DNA of 64,000 nt. It comes from Porticoccaceae bacterium (lineage in GTDB: Bacteria; Pseudomonadota; Gammaproteobacteria; Pseudomonadales; Porticoccaceae). Below the pieces are notes generated by a model. It was not told the DNA's origin. It made no database searches and saw only the letters and a program-made list of their open reading frames with translations. The stretch spans positions 1 through 64,000 of the forward strand of contig JAJFKC010000006.1 of assembly GCA_021773435.1 (NCBI GenBank), given 5' to 3'. Shown here piece by piece: positions 1 to 8,273 of the stretch. Position numbers and translations under genes: made by a program. Within the stretch, counting starts at the first letter, position 1; every line of letters starts with the position of its first letter.

Positions 1-64
1 GGTAATCGGGAGCATCGCGTAGTCGAATCAGTCGCGGCAGAATGATGCGTTTGTTGGTGTTCAT
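1..64 (-). CDS. Excisionase/AlpA-like DNA-binding protein, N-terminus only
   Basis: Only the first 21 codons lie in the window; the gene runs off the left edge. It starts with ATG at 64 behind a GCGAGG ribosome site and begins MNTNKRIILPRLIRLRDAPD. The LPRLIRLRDAP stretch matches my recollection of small helix-turn-helix proteins encoded next to tyrosine integrases in gammaproteobacterial islands. If so, an integrase should lie just outside the window. Identity rests on one short motif, so it is tentative. The 120 bases between this start and the array show no gene. Confidence 0.5.
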   Translation of the reverse strand, partial: MNTNKRIILPRLIRLRDAPDY

Positions 65-186
65 CTAAACCTCGCTGCGCCAGGGGCGCTTGTGTATTAA
101 ACACGGACGAGTCTAGGTCAGGTCCAGAGAATCTCTCAGAAGCCAAAAACGCGATCTCAGGTTCGATGTCGGCGACGGAAGTTCTT

Positions 187-1497
187 AATGAGTTTGCCAA
201 GGGCGTGGGGAACACTCCATTACCTATTCAATAGCCGCTAATTTGGTCGGTTCATCCCCACGGGTGTGGGGAACACATATTTACCCTGATTATATTCGCT
301 CAAATCACCGGTTCATCCCCACGGGTGTGGGGAACACGGTTGTCTGCTGGCGACGGTATTGCCCCCGATCGGTTCATCCCCACGGGTGTGGGGAACACTT
401 TGAGCGCGGCCAAAAATAGCCCGGCACCGACGGTTCATCCCCACGGGTGTGGGGAACACGGTGTGATCGTTACAGATAAAATAGCGTGGTGCGGTTCATC
501 CCCACGGGTGTGGGGAACACAGCACCATTACAGTAGTGTTGTTGCGATAAATCGGTTCATCCCCACGGGTGTGGGGAACACCCCTCTTTGCAGCGCGTCG
601 ATAACCTCATCGACGGTTCATCCCCACGGGTGTGGGGAACACGGGCGTGACTAAATTAAGGATTGAGGAGAAAACGGTTCATCCCCACGGGTGTGGGGAA
701 CACACGATATGCCAGGGCCTGCACCACCAAATACGCGGTTCATCCCCACGGGTGTGGGGAACACACTCGCCGCTGATCTCCGAAAGTTCAGCCAGGCGGT
801 TCATCCCCACGGGTGTGGGGAACACTATTCAATTGAAGACGAAGGGGACGACCAGGACGGTTCATCCCCACGGGTGTGGGGAACACAACATCGACGGCGC
901 AATACAGAGTCAGAGCGGCGGTTCATCCCCACGGGTGTGGGGAACACTTTTGCGGCGCCTTTTGCCGCTGCAAAATGCCCGGTTCATCCCCACGGGTGTG
1001 GGGAACACCTGACTGTCACCAAAGGTTTTGATATTAAAAACGGTTCATCCCCACGGGTGTGGGGAACACTCACAAACAAAGCCGTGTGGCACAACGAATA
1101 CCGGTTCATCCCCACGGGTGTGGGGAACACTGTATATCGAGTTTGATAACTCCCTGGCGTCGCGGTTCATCCCCACGGGTGTGGGGAACACTAATATTCC
1201 AAATCGTCCACCAGAGCACGAATCGGTTCATCCCCACGGGTGTGGGGAACACGCCGACCCCGTGACCACCATTACCGTGGGCACCGGTTCATCCCCACGG
1301 GTGTGGGGAACACGTTCAAAAATGGGCGGGCAGAAAGCGCCCGCCCGGTTCATCCCCACGGGTGTGGGGAACACGAAGGTGACATCGATGGCGGGGTCGA
1401 GTTTGTCGGTTCATCCCCACGGGTGTGGGGAACACGCATTTAACATTAAACCCAGCAAGCAGTGGAGCCGGTTCATCCCCACGGGTGTGGGGAACAC
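187..1497 (-). CRISPR. Type I-E CRISPR array, 22 repeats and 21 spacers
   Basis: The 29-base repeat reads, on the plus strand, CGGTTCATCCCC, ACGGGT, GTGGGGAACAC. Intact copies start at 248 and every 61 bases to 1407, with a last one at 1469: 21 in all. A decayed copy at 187-215 keeps only its right half. Spacers are 32 bases except the leader-proximal one (1436-1468), which is 33. The guide-RNA orientation is the minus strand: repeat 5' GTGTTCCCC, an inner stem CCCCAC/GTGGGG, and the 8-base handle ATGAACCG next to each spacer, as in the E. coli I-E repeat. Decay at the left end marks the old, trailer end; new spacers enter at the right, next to cas2. The near-perfect repeats suggest an active or recently active array. 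Confidence 0.98.
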
Positions 1498-1589
1498 ACT
1501 AAGTTTACCTTGTTGATTATTAAAGAACTTTCAATCAATCACAAATCTACCAACTATCTTCGCGTATCAACCGGCTTGGCCCGATATAA
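1498..1589 (-). promoter_or_regulatory. CRISPR leader with candidate array promoter
   Basis: This AT-rich, non-coding stretch joins the end of cas2 to the first repeat, where a I-E leader belongs. On the minus strand I see TTGTGA (1539-1544) and AATAAT (1516-1521) separated by 17 bases, a plausible sigma-70 promoter ending about 20 bases before the first repeat. A sequence resembling an IHF site (AATCAA, 4 bases, GTA) is imperfect, so I do not call one. Confidence 0.7.
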
Positions 1590-1889
<300 letters not shown>

Positions 1890-2810
1890 TTAGCCACTCC
1901 GATGGCCTTCATCGCCGATGCTTTCGGGTTCTGGAATGGCGGGGGGTTGCGCATCTTCAGGCGGTGGTGGCGGCTCTATGCCGCCAGCGGATAACATTTC
2001 CTCAATAGATGGAATAATTTTCTTCAGCAGTTTGCTACTGCGAAAAATATCGCGGCAGGCGATTCGGACTTCACTATCAGGTTTGCTGGGGTGTTTGGCG
2101 GCGACTTTAAAAGCAACGGGCACGACAGTTTCAAACTTAAAAATATCGGCAACATCGTAAACAAAGGATAGTGGTTTTCCACTGTGAATAAACCCAACAG
2201 CGGGCGCGTATCCGGCAGCCAATACTGCCGCTTCAGTAACACCGTACAAGCAGGAGGTTGCGGCACTCAAGCACTGATTGATCACATCGCCCGCCTCCCA
2301 ATCTTTTGGGTCATAACGACGCCCCTGCCATTTAACGCCATATTGTTTGGCCATCAACTCGTAGGTTTTGCGTACCCGCGCGCCTTCGATGCCGCGCAAC
2401 TGATTTACGCTACGGCGCTCTGGCGCGGGCTCACCAAAGCGCATTTCAAACATTTTCCGTACGACTTTTAAACGCAAATCTTCATCCAGCGCAAGCTTGG
2501 CCTGGTACAGTAGTTTGTCCGATCGCGCCCCACCGGGCTGACCCGCCGAGTAGAGCCGCACCCCCGCTTCGCCGACCCAAATCAATAAGGTACCGGTTGT
2601 TGCGGCAAGTTTAACGGCGGCGTGGGATACACGGGTGCCGGGTTCCAACATCAGGCAGGCGACGGAGCCAACCGGGATAAGCATTCGCTCACCGTTGACT
2701 TCATCGACCACAACAAAGGCGCCATCTTTGACATCTATGCGGCCGTACTGGATAAAGATCATTGAGATGCGATCCTTGATGGGAATGGGCTTGAGAGGAA
2801 TGTAAGTCAT
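1890..2810 (-). CDS. cas1: Cas1, type I-E CRISPR integrase
   Basis: 306 residues, the usual Cas1e length. Cas1 is the metal-dependent integrase subunit that joins prespacers to the array. Visible landmarks are the glutamate of the GIEGARVRKTYELMA region, the histidine of GFIHSGKPLSF and the aspartate of VYDVADIFKFE, which correspond to the E. coli catalytic triad. The C-terminal proline-rich tail ending GDEGHRSG is also present in E. coli Cas1, so it is not unusual. The gene lies 29 bases downstream of the toxin gene of the inserted TA pair, with no obvious promoter between, so adaptation genes may be transcribed partly from the TA promoter. Confidence 0.98.
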   Translation of the reverse strand: MTYIPLKPIPIKDRISMIFIQYGRIDVKDGAFVVVDEVNGERMLIPVGSVACLMLEPGTRVSHAAVKLAATTGTLLIWVGEAGVRLYSAGQPGGARSDKLLYQAKLALDEDLRLKVVRKMFEMRFGEPAPERRSVNQLRGIEGARVRKTYELMAKQYGVKWQGRRYDPKDWEAGDVINQCLSAATSCLYGVTEAAVLAAGYAPAVGFIHSGKPLSFVYDVADIFKFETVVPVAFKVAAKHPSKPDSEVRIACRDIFRSSKLLKKIIPSIEEMLSAGGIEPPPPPEDAQPPAIPEPESIGDEGHRSG

Positions 2811-2839
2811 GGTTTCGTCCCTAAAGATGTCCGCAGTGC

Positions 2840-3268
2840 TTAATCCTTCAGCAGTAGATTCTCAAATGGATGATGATTTTTCCAACGGTAGGTTTTAAAA
2901 TCTCGCCGATCAGTCGACAGAATGCGGCCATGGCCCAGCGCTTCGGCAAGAATCACCAGAGAACCGTCGGCCAGGTCCATAGGTAAATCAGCGTATTTGT
3001 CCATCAATTGATGTAAGCGGATCAAGTCGGTCGACTGCAAGGGAAAGACTTCAATGCCAGCATTGCGCAAGGAGTCGACAAATTTCAGCTGTGTTGCGGT
3101 GCCCATTTTTTTAAGTAACAGGTGGCAAGTTTCTGTCACCACCGGCCAGGTGGTAATCAATGGTGAGGTGCAATCGGATAGGAACTCTACTGCTCGGTAG
3201 TGATGACGATCATTCCGATTAATTAAAGCAAACCAATAGCCTGTATCAACCAGGAGGGTGTTTTTCAT
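2840..3268 (-). CDS. PIN-domain toxin (VapC-like) inside the cas operon
   Basis: 142 residues with the four acidic positions of a PIN ribonuclease: the aspartate in LLVDTGYWFAL near the N-terminus, a glutamate in VVTETCHLL, an aspartate in DLADGSLVILAE and the aspartates in STDRRDF. PIN toxins cut RNA, usually tRNA or rRNA. The start overlaps the end of the upstream antitoxin gene by 23 bases, the classic toxin-antitoxin arrangement. It sits between cas6e and cas1. All catalytic acids look intact, so the toxin is probably functional; its RNA target cannot be predicted. Confidence 0.88.
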   Translation of the reverse strand: MKNTLLVDTGYWFALINRNDRHHYRAVEFLSDCTSPLITTWPVVTETCHLLLKKMGTATQLKFVDSLRNAGIEVFPLQSTDLIRLHQLMDKYADLPMDLADGSLVILAEALGHGRILSTDRRDFKTYRWKNHHPFENLLLKD

Positions 3269-3503
3269 TTAAACTACCCGTTAAATATTCCTTGTAATTC
3301 TCAGACAGATCTTCAGGACCACTGCCAATACCCGCCAGATCCTTAAGCAAGCGCTGGCTTGCCTGGCAAGCCTCATCCTCGAGTTCTTTCACATAGAGCT
3401 CTAAAGAGTGCTTAATAATTTCCGTACTCGTTTGCCCCGTATTCTGTTTCAAATACTCAAAAGCTTTCTCGCTCGAATCATCTAGCCGTGCATTGATACG
3501 CAT
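3246..3503 (-). CDS. Ribbon-helix-helix antitoxin of the PIN pair
   Basis: 85 residues starting MRINARLDDSSEKAFEYL, a typical CopG/RHH DNA-binding N-terminus, followed by a charged tail that would wrap the toxin. I chose ATG at 3503 because AGAGG lies 5 bases upstream; an in-frame GTG at 3509 lies inside that ribosome site. RHH antitoxins bind operator palindromes in their own promoter, and a perfect one is present at 3541-3569. Translation is coupled to the toxin by the 23-base overlap. Confidence 0.85.
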   Translation of the reverse strand: MRINARLDDSSEKAFEYLKQNTGQTSTEIIKHSLELYVKELEDEACQASQRLLKDLAGIGSGPEDLSENYKEYLTGSLNEKHPPG

Positions 3504-3540
3504 ACTCACCTCTGCTCATTCATGATAGATGCCATAGCTT

Positions 3541-3569
3541 CGAATTGTATGACAGTGTCATACAATTCG
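3541..3569. promoter_or_regulatory. Operator palindrome and promoter of the PIN/RHH pair
   Basis: A perfect inverted repeat with 14-base arms (CGAATTGTATGACA and its complement) around one central base. On the minus strand a TACAAT -10 box lies inside the right arm, with TTGCCG 18 bases upstream as a weak -35. Binding of the antitoxin-toxin complex here would block transcription of the pair and possibly of cas1-cas2 beyond it. Confidence 0.8.
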
Positions 3570-3594
3570 GCAAGTCATAACTTGCGTATTAACA

Positions 3595-4209
3595 TCAGCC
3601 CGCAGCCAAAGACAAAAGACCGCATCCAAACGCTTTTGCAGGACCAATTCCACGCTCTAAAATAGTACCCAATGCCTTGGTATCAGCCACCACCAATACA
3701 CCATCAAACAGTACTGGCTGAATTTTCCCACTTCGTTTTTCTTTGGTTTTACGAAAATACAGTGGGCGCTCTTGCTGCACGACTAAACTTTCCATCAACG
3801 CGATACCTTCAAATTTTCGAGCTAGCCACATCCGCTGTTCGTCTTCTTTAATCAGCGGCACCCGGACTGTTCTAGAAAATGTTCTACCGTTTTTCTCTAC
3901 CTTTCCTCTGGCGGGGTCTTTAATCGTTTTAATGAGGTTCGCACGAAGTCGAAAGCGCAACCGTTGCCCAACATGAAACGCAGGCTCAAAGGTTTTTTGT
4001 CCAAGAACTCGAATTGCCGAGGTCATCTGCGGAATTTGGGCGGATTGCATCAAAAGTTCACAACCCACACCCTGTTGTTGCCCCTCAACTCTGAACAAAA
4101 AATCACGACTAGCTTCCGCCTGCCCAGGGAAAAGTTCCCACAGCCGCTGATGGATTTGATAAGCATTTTTAGCTTGGTTGCCTTCTATTAACACTTTACT
4201 GAGATACAT
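3595..4209 (-). CDS. cas6e: Cas6e (CasE), crRNA-processing endoribonuclease
   Basis: The reading frame is open further upstream, but the family start MYLSKVLIEG falls at 4209 behind GGAGGTGAGC, giving 204 residues. Cas6e cuts the repeat 3' of its hairpin and stays on the guide as the head of Cascade. Tyr17 and His20 in AYQIHQRLW match the catalytic Tyr23/His26 of E. coli. The KSGKIQ-like and IGPAKAFGCGLLSLA motifs near the C-terminus form the glycine-rich RNA-binding loop. The start overlaps the end of cas5e by 14 bases, indicating translational coupling. Confidence 0.97.
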   Translation of the reverse strand: MYLSKVLIEGNQAKNAYQIHQRLWELFPGQAEASRDFLFRVEGQQQGVGCELLMQSAQIPQMTSAIRVLGQKTFEPAFHVGQRLRFRLRANLIKTIKDPARGKVEKNGRTFSRTVRVPLIKEDEQRMWLARKFEGIALMESLVVQQERPLYFRKTKEKRSGKIQPVLFDGVLVVADTKALGTILERGIGPAKAFGCGLLSLAAG

Positions 4210-4861
4210 GCTCACCTCCGGCGTGAATATACACCGTTCGGGTGCCAAACTGCCGTTTTCGACCGAGCAACACATCCCTTAATTGAAGCTGCCCATCTGC
4301 TCCTTCATCCACGTCACTGTAGTAAACTCCTTCATACGGCTGAACTTTGGCGAAAGCATCTCCAAAGCTGTCGGCATGTAACCGGGTTTCAAATAAAGGC
4401 CGTGTTATCGGGCAAGAGCGCCTGCCAAGAAAGGGGGTGTATGCGGGGCTTTTTAGTTTTTTTTCTATCTGATCATGTGAGTAGCCAGCACTATCAGTCG
4501 TCGTTATTCCTACAGTAAAGCTCGCATCGCAGAGGTATTCTCGACGCGAGACCACCGGGTTTTTATTTTCTTTGCCATCCACTTTGCGCGCTTTTTCAAC
4601 CGTGTGGAAATCCGTTAAGCGAACAACCGGCAGTGTCTGATTCTCTCCTTTCCCGTCGTCCTGCCTAACGGCAACAACCAAACTATTGGATAAGGCCATT
4701 TGGCCCTTCTGGTCTGCCCGGTCGATGCCCATGCAGGCCGCCAACATACCCAGAACCGCACTGCGGGTAGGAAAGCCATTGCTGGGCCGGTAATCTTCGT
4801 AAGTGTGCGACCCCCAGGATTGCAGTGGCCCCTGCAATTTTAATATCAGGTACTCGGTCAT
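4196..4861 (-). CDS. cas5e: Cas5e (CasD), Cascade subunit
   Basis: 221 residues from ATG at 4861 (MTEYLILKLQGPLQSWGSHT), preceded by AGGAG; the longer frame reading back to 4933 overlaps cas7e and is not the family start. Cas5e grips the 5' handle of the crRNA and contacts Cas8e at the tail of Cascade. LQGPLQSWG and the phrase PSNGFPTRSAVLGMLAACMGI are hallmark Cas5e text. It lies 4 bases after the cas7e stop. Confidence 0.97.
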   Translation of the reverse strand: MTEYLILKLQGPLQSWGSHTYEDYRPSNGFPTRSAVLGMLAACMGIDRADQKGQMALSNSLVVAVRQDDGKGENQTLPVVRLTDFHTVEKARKVDGKENKNPVVSRREYLCDASFTVGITTTDSAGYSHDQIEKKLKSPAYTPFLGRRSCPITRPLFETRLHADSFGDAFAKVQPYEGVYYSDVDEGADGQLQLRDVLLGRKRQFGTRTVYIHAGGEHVSQ

Positions 4862-4865
4862 CGGT

Positions 4866-6119
4866 CTACTCCTGTGCCAACACCCACTCACCAAGCTCAA
4901 CCATGCCAGCAACCGTTTCGACTTCTGAATCAAGGTTTAACAGGGTGAAGAGACGACCTTCCTCTTCCAGGCCATAGGCCTGCACAAGTTGCTTATGATG
5001 ATTGAGCAGGGCTTCACTAGACGGCTGTCGAAAGCCCCCGCTGGGGTCAGCTTTGATGGGTGTTTCAAAGGCATTGGCTAGCGAAAGCGGTTGATCTGCA
5101 AAGGAGAGCAGTACCGTGTCCGCCAAATTATGTGCAGCAAAGGTTTGCTGCTTGGCTGAGGGCACAACCGTCGCGAACAGGTGAATAAAATGCCGCGCAA
5201 CCTCTAGCGCTTTTTGTCGTGAACAATCGCCAAGATTTTTCTGCAACTGGCCAATGTTCAGACTGGCGTATCGATAAAACACACCGCTGGAAAACTCCTG
5301 GGTATTCAGGTGACCTGCACCCACTTCACCTTCATCAACGATCAGATCATCGACGGCAGTGAACCAGTCAATATCAGCATCCACACTGTGGGTGGTAATG
5401 GCATGGGCTACCGCGAGCGCACCATCCACATTGGTCATTAGCCCGGAGGTGGCCATGCGGCCTGAAAGGGCAATATCAACTGCACCACCACATGCAGCTC
5501 GCAAATTAGATGCCCGCGCTTCAAGTTGTTTTTTAACCTTTTTAGTTAAAAAGCCTTCCCTTACTTGATCGCCGGTGAGTTTTGGTTTTTTCTTTGTTGG
5601 TTTTCTACTACGTTCTTTATCAATAGCTTTTTTGAGCGATTCATTTTCCTTTTCAGACAACGGACTTTCGAAAACTTCTTGTGCGGTCTCACAGATCAAC
5701 TTGAACTCTGGAATGGACCAAGGGGCAACAGCGATTTTTTTATTGGAATCATCTGTGCTTACCTCTTCGCCCTCATCTGAATCATCTTCTTCTCCATCAT
5801 CACCTATTTTATTCTTGGCGAAAATCTGAACCCCAAGTTCAATCCATTTCCTATCCAAATCAAACAACGGATCTTTGGTCAATTCTTGGTGCATTTTTTC
5901 AGCAAGCAACGTCAATTCCCGGGTTCGAATCGAACTTTTACCAAGATTCTCACAATAGTAATCACTGGTACGAATTGCCCTTTTTAAGCTCTGGCTGGAT
6001 ACTCGCACCCGCCGTTTACCGCCGAATATGGCCGACTTTTGCATATTCATATCATCGCGATTCAGACAGGATGGGCTATGTGATATCAGCACGTGCATGT
6101 TCAAAAAATTCTTACTCAT
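4866..6119 (-). CDS. cas7e: Cas7e (CasC), Cascade backbone subunit
   Basis: 417 residues. Six copies of Cas7 coat the crRNA spacer to form the Cascade backbone. The N-terminus (FLNMHVLISHSPSCLNRDD, then KRRVRVSSQSLKRAIR) and SGRMATSGLMTNVDGALAVAHA are family landmarks. It is longer than the roughly 360-residue E. coli protein because of inserted charged segments: an acidic stretch (GDDGEEDDSDEGEEV) and a lysine-rich stretch (RSRKPTKKKPKLTGDQ) before the conserved domain resumes. The start overlaps cse2 by 4 bases. Confidence 0.97.
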   Translation of the reverse strand: MSKNFLNMHVLISHSPSCLNRDDMNMQKSAIFGGKRRVRVSSQSLKRAIRTSDYYCENLGKSSIRTRELTLLAEKMHQELTKDPLFDLDRKWIELGVQIFAKNKIGDDGEEDDSDEGEEVSTDDSNKKIAVAPWSIPEFKLICETAQEVFESPLSEKENESLKKAIDKERSRKPTKKKPKLTGDQVREGFLTKKVKKQLEARASNLRAACGGAVDIALSGRMATSGLMTNVDGALAVAHAITTHSVDADIDWFTAVDDLIVDEGEVGAGHLNTQEFSSGVFYRYASLNIGQLQKNLGDCSRQKALEVARHFIHLFATVVPSAKQQTFAAHNLADTVLLSFADQPLSLANAFETPIKADPSGGFRQPSSEALLNHHKQLVQAYGLEEEGRLFTLLNLDSEVETVAGMVELGEWVLAQE

Positions 6120-6595
6120 GGGGTCGCTTCCTCTGCTTCTGACTTGGTTGATTCACTTAAAAAGTACTGCTCGACGATCTGGCGTTTGCTACGTTTCCCC
6201 CAGTAATAAATAAGGGGGCCGAATTTCGTCCAATCCACACCAGGCTCTGCCTGCTGGATTAAACGACGCAAGAGCTCGATATCTTTTGGGGATTCGGAGC
6301 GCATCATCTGAAACAGTCGCATTTCACTAATGCGTGCATTTTTAAAAGCCTCACCGATGGGCCTGGCGCCAGAGTGGTGCGGCAACCAGGGCAAAAGAAA
6401 TGCGCTCCGTTCGGCCACACGGCCCGCCGGAATTTGGCCCTGAATTAGCCGGTAATAGGCCGGGTAATCGGCAATGTCATCCAGGCTCCGGCAACGTTTA
6501 AGCTCGGCAAGCCAGCCACGATGATGTTGCTGCCACTCCTTCATCCGGCCACTGAGCGCCAGCCAATCAATGGTTTTTTGTACAGTCTGTTCCAT
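6116..6595 (-). CDS. cse2: Cse2 (Cas11e, CasB), small Cascade subunit
   Basis: 159 residues, the usual size. Two Cse2 subunits line the inner belly of type I-E Cascade and stabilise the displaced DNA strand. The WLAELKRCRSLDD and PAYYRLIQG segments and the downstream LPWLPHHSGARPIGEAF-like text (conserved in E. coli as the region around the RALRR core) fit the family, though its sequence is variable. Placement between cas8e (9-base gap) and cas7e (4-base overlap) settles the identity. Confidence 0.95.
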   Translation of the reverse strand: MEQTVQKTIDWLALSGRMKEWQQHHRGWLAELKRCRSLDDIADYPAYYRLIQGQIPAGRVAERSAFLLPWLPHHSGARPIGEAFKNARISEMRLFQMMRSESPKDIELLRRLIQQAEPGVDWTKFGPLIYYWGKRSKRQIVEQYFLSESTKSEAEEATP

Positions 6596-6604
6596 AGCAA
6601 CTCC

Positions 6605-8086
6605 TCAGATTTCTATTTTTTTTAACCCGATGTTTAGGCTGTGCCGGTCTTTTGCGTACTGAGCTAAACCACCTGGCGAATGCTGGTAGGGTTTGCTCAA
6701 GTCATCAAAAATAGTTCTCGCCAATTTTTTACAGTAGGCAATAAAATCAGTAACGGCTTGCTTGCCTTCCTTTCGGTGAGAAAAGGTCCTTAATAGTTCG
6801 TGTACTTTGTGCTCGGTTTGCTGATAAAAAATACGTTCTGCCTGATCCTGGATTTTTGCTCCGGTTTCTTTGCCAAAATAATAGGCACGCCCCCTGAGAA
6901 CAGTTTTTATTGCCAGTGCAGCATCGATGGCCGTCACCAACCAGCGTTGGTTAACGGCCCAGTTGCTTGGCATGGAAAAAACCTCATGACGACGCTCTAG
7001 AATAGCCGCCTGTTTGTTGGCATAACCGCCGATCAAAACCACCATCTTGTCGTGGGTCTGCTCAAGAAATACCTGCTCAAAATGATCAACTACCGGCGCT
7101 CTTGCATTGCCCGCTCGGGGTTTGTCGGTACTTAAAACAAATTGATTAAGCTGCGTCCATCCCGGCACGAGCTGGTTGAAGGACATATAGCGCTCTTTCT
7201 CCCGTTGCTCATTTTTGATATTCCACACCCGGGGCGAGTGAGGGTGTGGCCACTGGCCATTGACCTCGAATTTAAAGTCCGCCTCACATCGAAACCCGGT
7301 ATAAGCTATGTCAGAACTATAACCACAATGATCACAGGTCATTAATCGCGGACTTGATTCGAGTTTGAGTCGCAATGGCTGCCAAAATAAGCCCCGCGCC
7401 AACCCGATAGTTTGTGCGGCAATTATTTCGCCGGACTTAATCGGGTCTATCCAGCACAGCTCATTCCGTTTTGCGTCAGGTAAAAGCTTCTCTATCGCGG
7501 CTCGGTTCAATACATTGAGCCAAAGCGTTTCCCGTAAATGCTCACCAGCGAGAAAGGTGTTGATCTTCCCACCCCCCCTTAAACCGGCTTTATGTTTTCC
7601 CGAAAAACCCGGTGCGTTACTGGCCTGATTAAATAAAGCAATCGCTGCGCAACCGCCACAAATAGCTTCAATTTCACCAGACTCATTGAAAAAGGCGTGG
7701 TTGTTGCCAGCGGGCAGGCCAGTGAACAGTTTTTGAATCGGGGTGATGTCCGCTGTGTTGGGGTTGGCTACCTGCATAAAGGGTGTTTCGGCGTGCTGCA
7801 AATCGAAACTATCCGCGAAGTTATCCGACCACTGCTGGTATTCATCTCCAGCAAGAGGGGTTTTCACTCGCTGGCGCAAGTCTCGCGCATCTATCGCTGG
7901 CGCAATTACCTGCACCAGGCTAATCAGCAACTGTAGGGCTGCTAATTCCATATCATCCCGTGGTAAGGCTAAATGAAACTGCTGCTCCGATGTAAGAAGG
8001 GTTTGCAGGCTAATTTGCTGCAGGCCACCGGGTGAGCGTACGGGTATCCAGTTCAAAACTAAAAGATTTGTCATTACATCAGCCAT
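6605..8086 (-). CDS. cas8e: Cas8e (Cse1, CasA), PAM-recognition subunit of Cascade
   Basis: 493 residues. Cas8e reads the PAM and recruits Cas3. Visible landmarks are LVLNWIPVR at the start, LALPRDDMELAALQLL, CGGCAAIALFNQ, GLFWQPLRL, a CDHCGYSS zinc-type motif and WPHPHSPR. I kept ATG at 8086 (TGGAAATGG upstream); ATG at 8074 (MTNLLVLNW) matches the E. coli start more closely and is possible. The gene follows a 38-codon membrane ORF by 12 bases and probably shares its promoter at 8245-8273, separate from cas3. Confidence 0.97.
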   Translation of the reverse strand: MADVMTNLLVLNWIPVRSPGGLQQISLQTLLTSEQQFHLALPRDDMELAALQLLISLVQVIAPAIDARDLRQRVKTPLAGDEYQQWSDNFADSFDLQHAETPFMQVANPNTADITPIQKLFTGLPAGNNHAFFNESGEIEAICGGCAAIALFNQASNAPGFSGKHKAGLRGGGKINTFLAGEHLRETLWLNVLNRAAIEKLLPDAKRNELCWIDPIKSGEIIAAQTIGLARGLFWQPLRLKLESSPRLMTCDHCGYSSDIAYTGFRCEADFKFEVNGQWPHPHSPRVWNIKNEQREKERYMSFNQLVPGWTQLNQFVLSTDKPRAGNARAPVVDHFEQVFLEQTHDKMVVLIGGYANKQAAILERRHEVFSMPSNWAVNQRWLVTAIDAALAIKTVLRGRAYYFGKETGAKIQDQAERIFYQQTEHKVHELLRTFSHRKEGKQAVTDFIAYCKKLARTIFDDLSKPYQHSPGGLAQYAKDRHSLNIGLKKIEI

Positions 8087-8098
8087 CCATTTCCAAAA

Positions 8099-8215
8099 TT
8101 AGCCCATTACTGAAATCACCAACACCACCAGTAAAACGAGAACCAAGATGCCCCGATCATCAATCTGATTACAAACGCCGAGAAATTTCGTTAATGCCTC
8201 AATCAGTTCCTTCAC
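8099..8215 (-). CDS. 38-residue single-pass membrane peptide between the promoter and cas8e
   Basis: Starts with GTG at 8215 behind a strong GGAGG placed 6 bases upstream and ends TAA at 8099-8101, 12 bases before cas8e. The predicted peptide begins VKELIEALTKFLGV, continues NQIDDRG, then has an uninterrupted hydrophobic run (ILVLVLLVVLVISVMG) long enough to cross a membrane. It is the first gene downstream of the predicted cas8e promoter, about 22 bases after the likely transcription start. Small size, one hydrophobic helix and the neighbouring crRNA-like gene recall membrane-acting toxins of CreTA-type modules, but I recognise no family. The ribosome site and operon position argue for a real gene; function is inference. 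Confidence 0.6.
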   Translation of the reverse strand: MKELIEALTKFLGVCNQIDDRGILVLVLLVVLVISVMG

Positions 8216-8244
8216 ATAGCACCTCCACGCCAACACCAGGAGGA

Positions 8245-8273
8245 ATCTTATGCTCATAATTTTTATTATTCAA
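8245..8273 (-). promoter_or_regulatory. Promoter of the small membrane ORF and cas8e operon
   Basis: On the minus strand TTGAAT (8268-8273) and TAAGAT (8245-8250) are separated by exactly 17 bases. The predicted start of transcription is near 8238. The -35 box overlaps the AAG motif that flanks the match to the crRNA-like gene at 8328-8402, so Cascade bound there would cover this promoter. Confidence 0.7.

Noticed and set aside
325-1516. Several plus-strand ORFs of 67-162 codons in the array rich in FIPTGVGNT and HPHGCGEH
   Set aside because: They are translations of the CRISPR repeats in different frames, not genes.
1498-1589. IHF binding site in the CRISPR leader
   Set aside because: The best candidate misses the consensus in its last three bases, so the call would be a guess.
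1890-2000. Proline-rich tail of Cas1 as an unusual fusion
   Set aside because: E. coli Cas1 has a very similar PPAPPEDAQP-type tail, so it is normal for the family.
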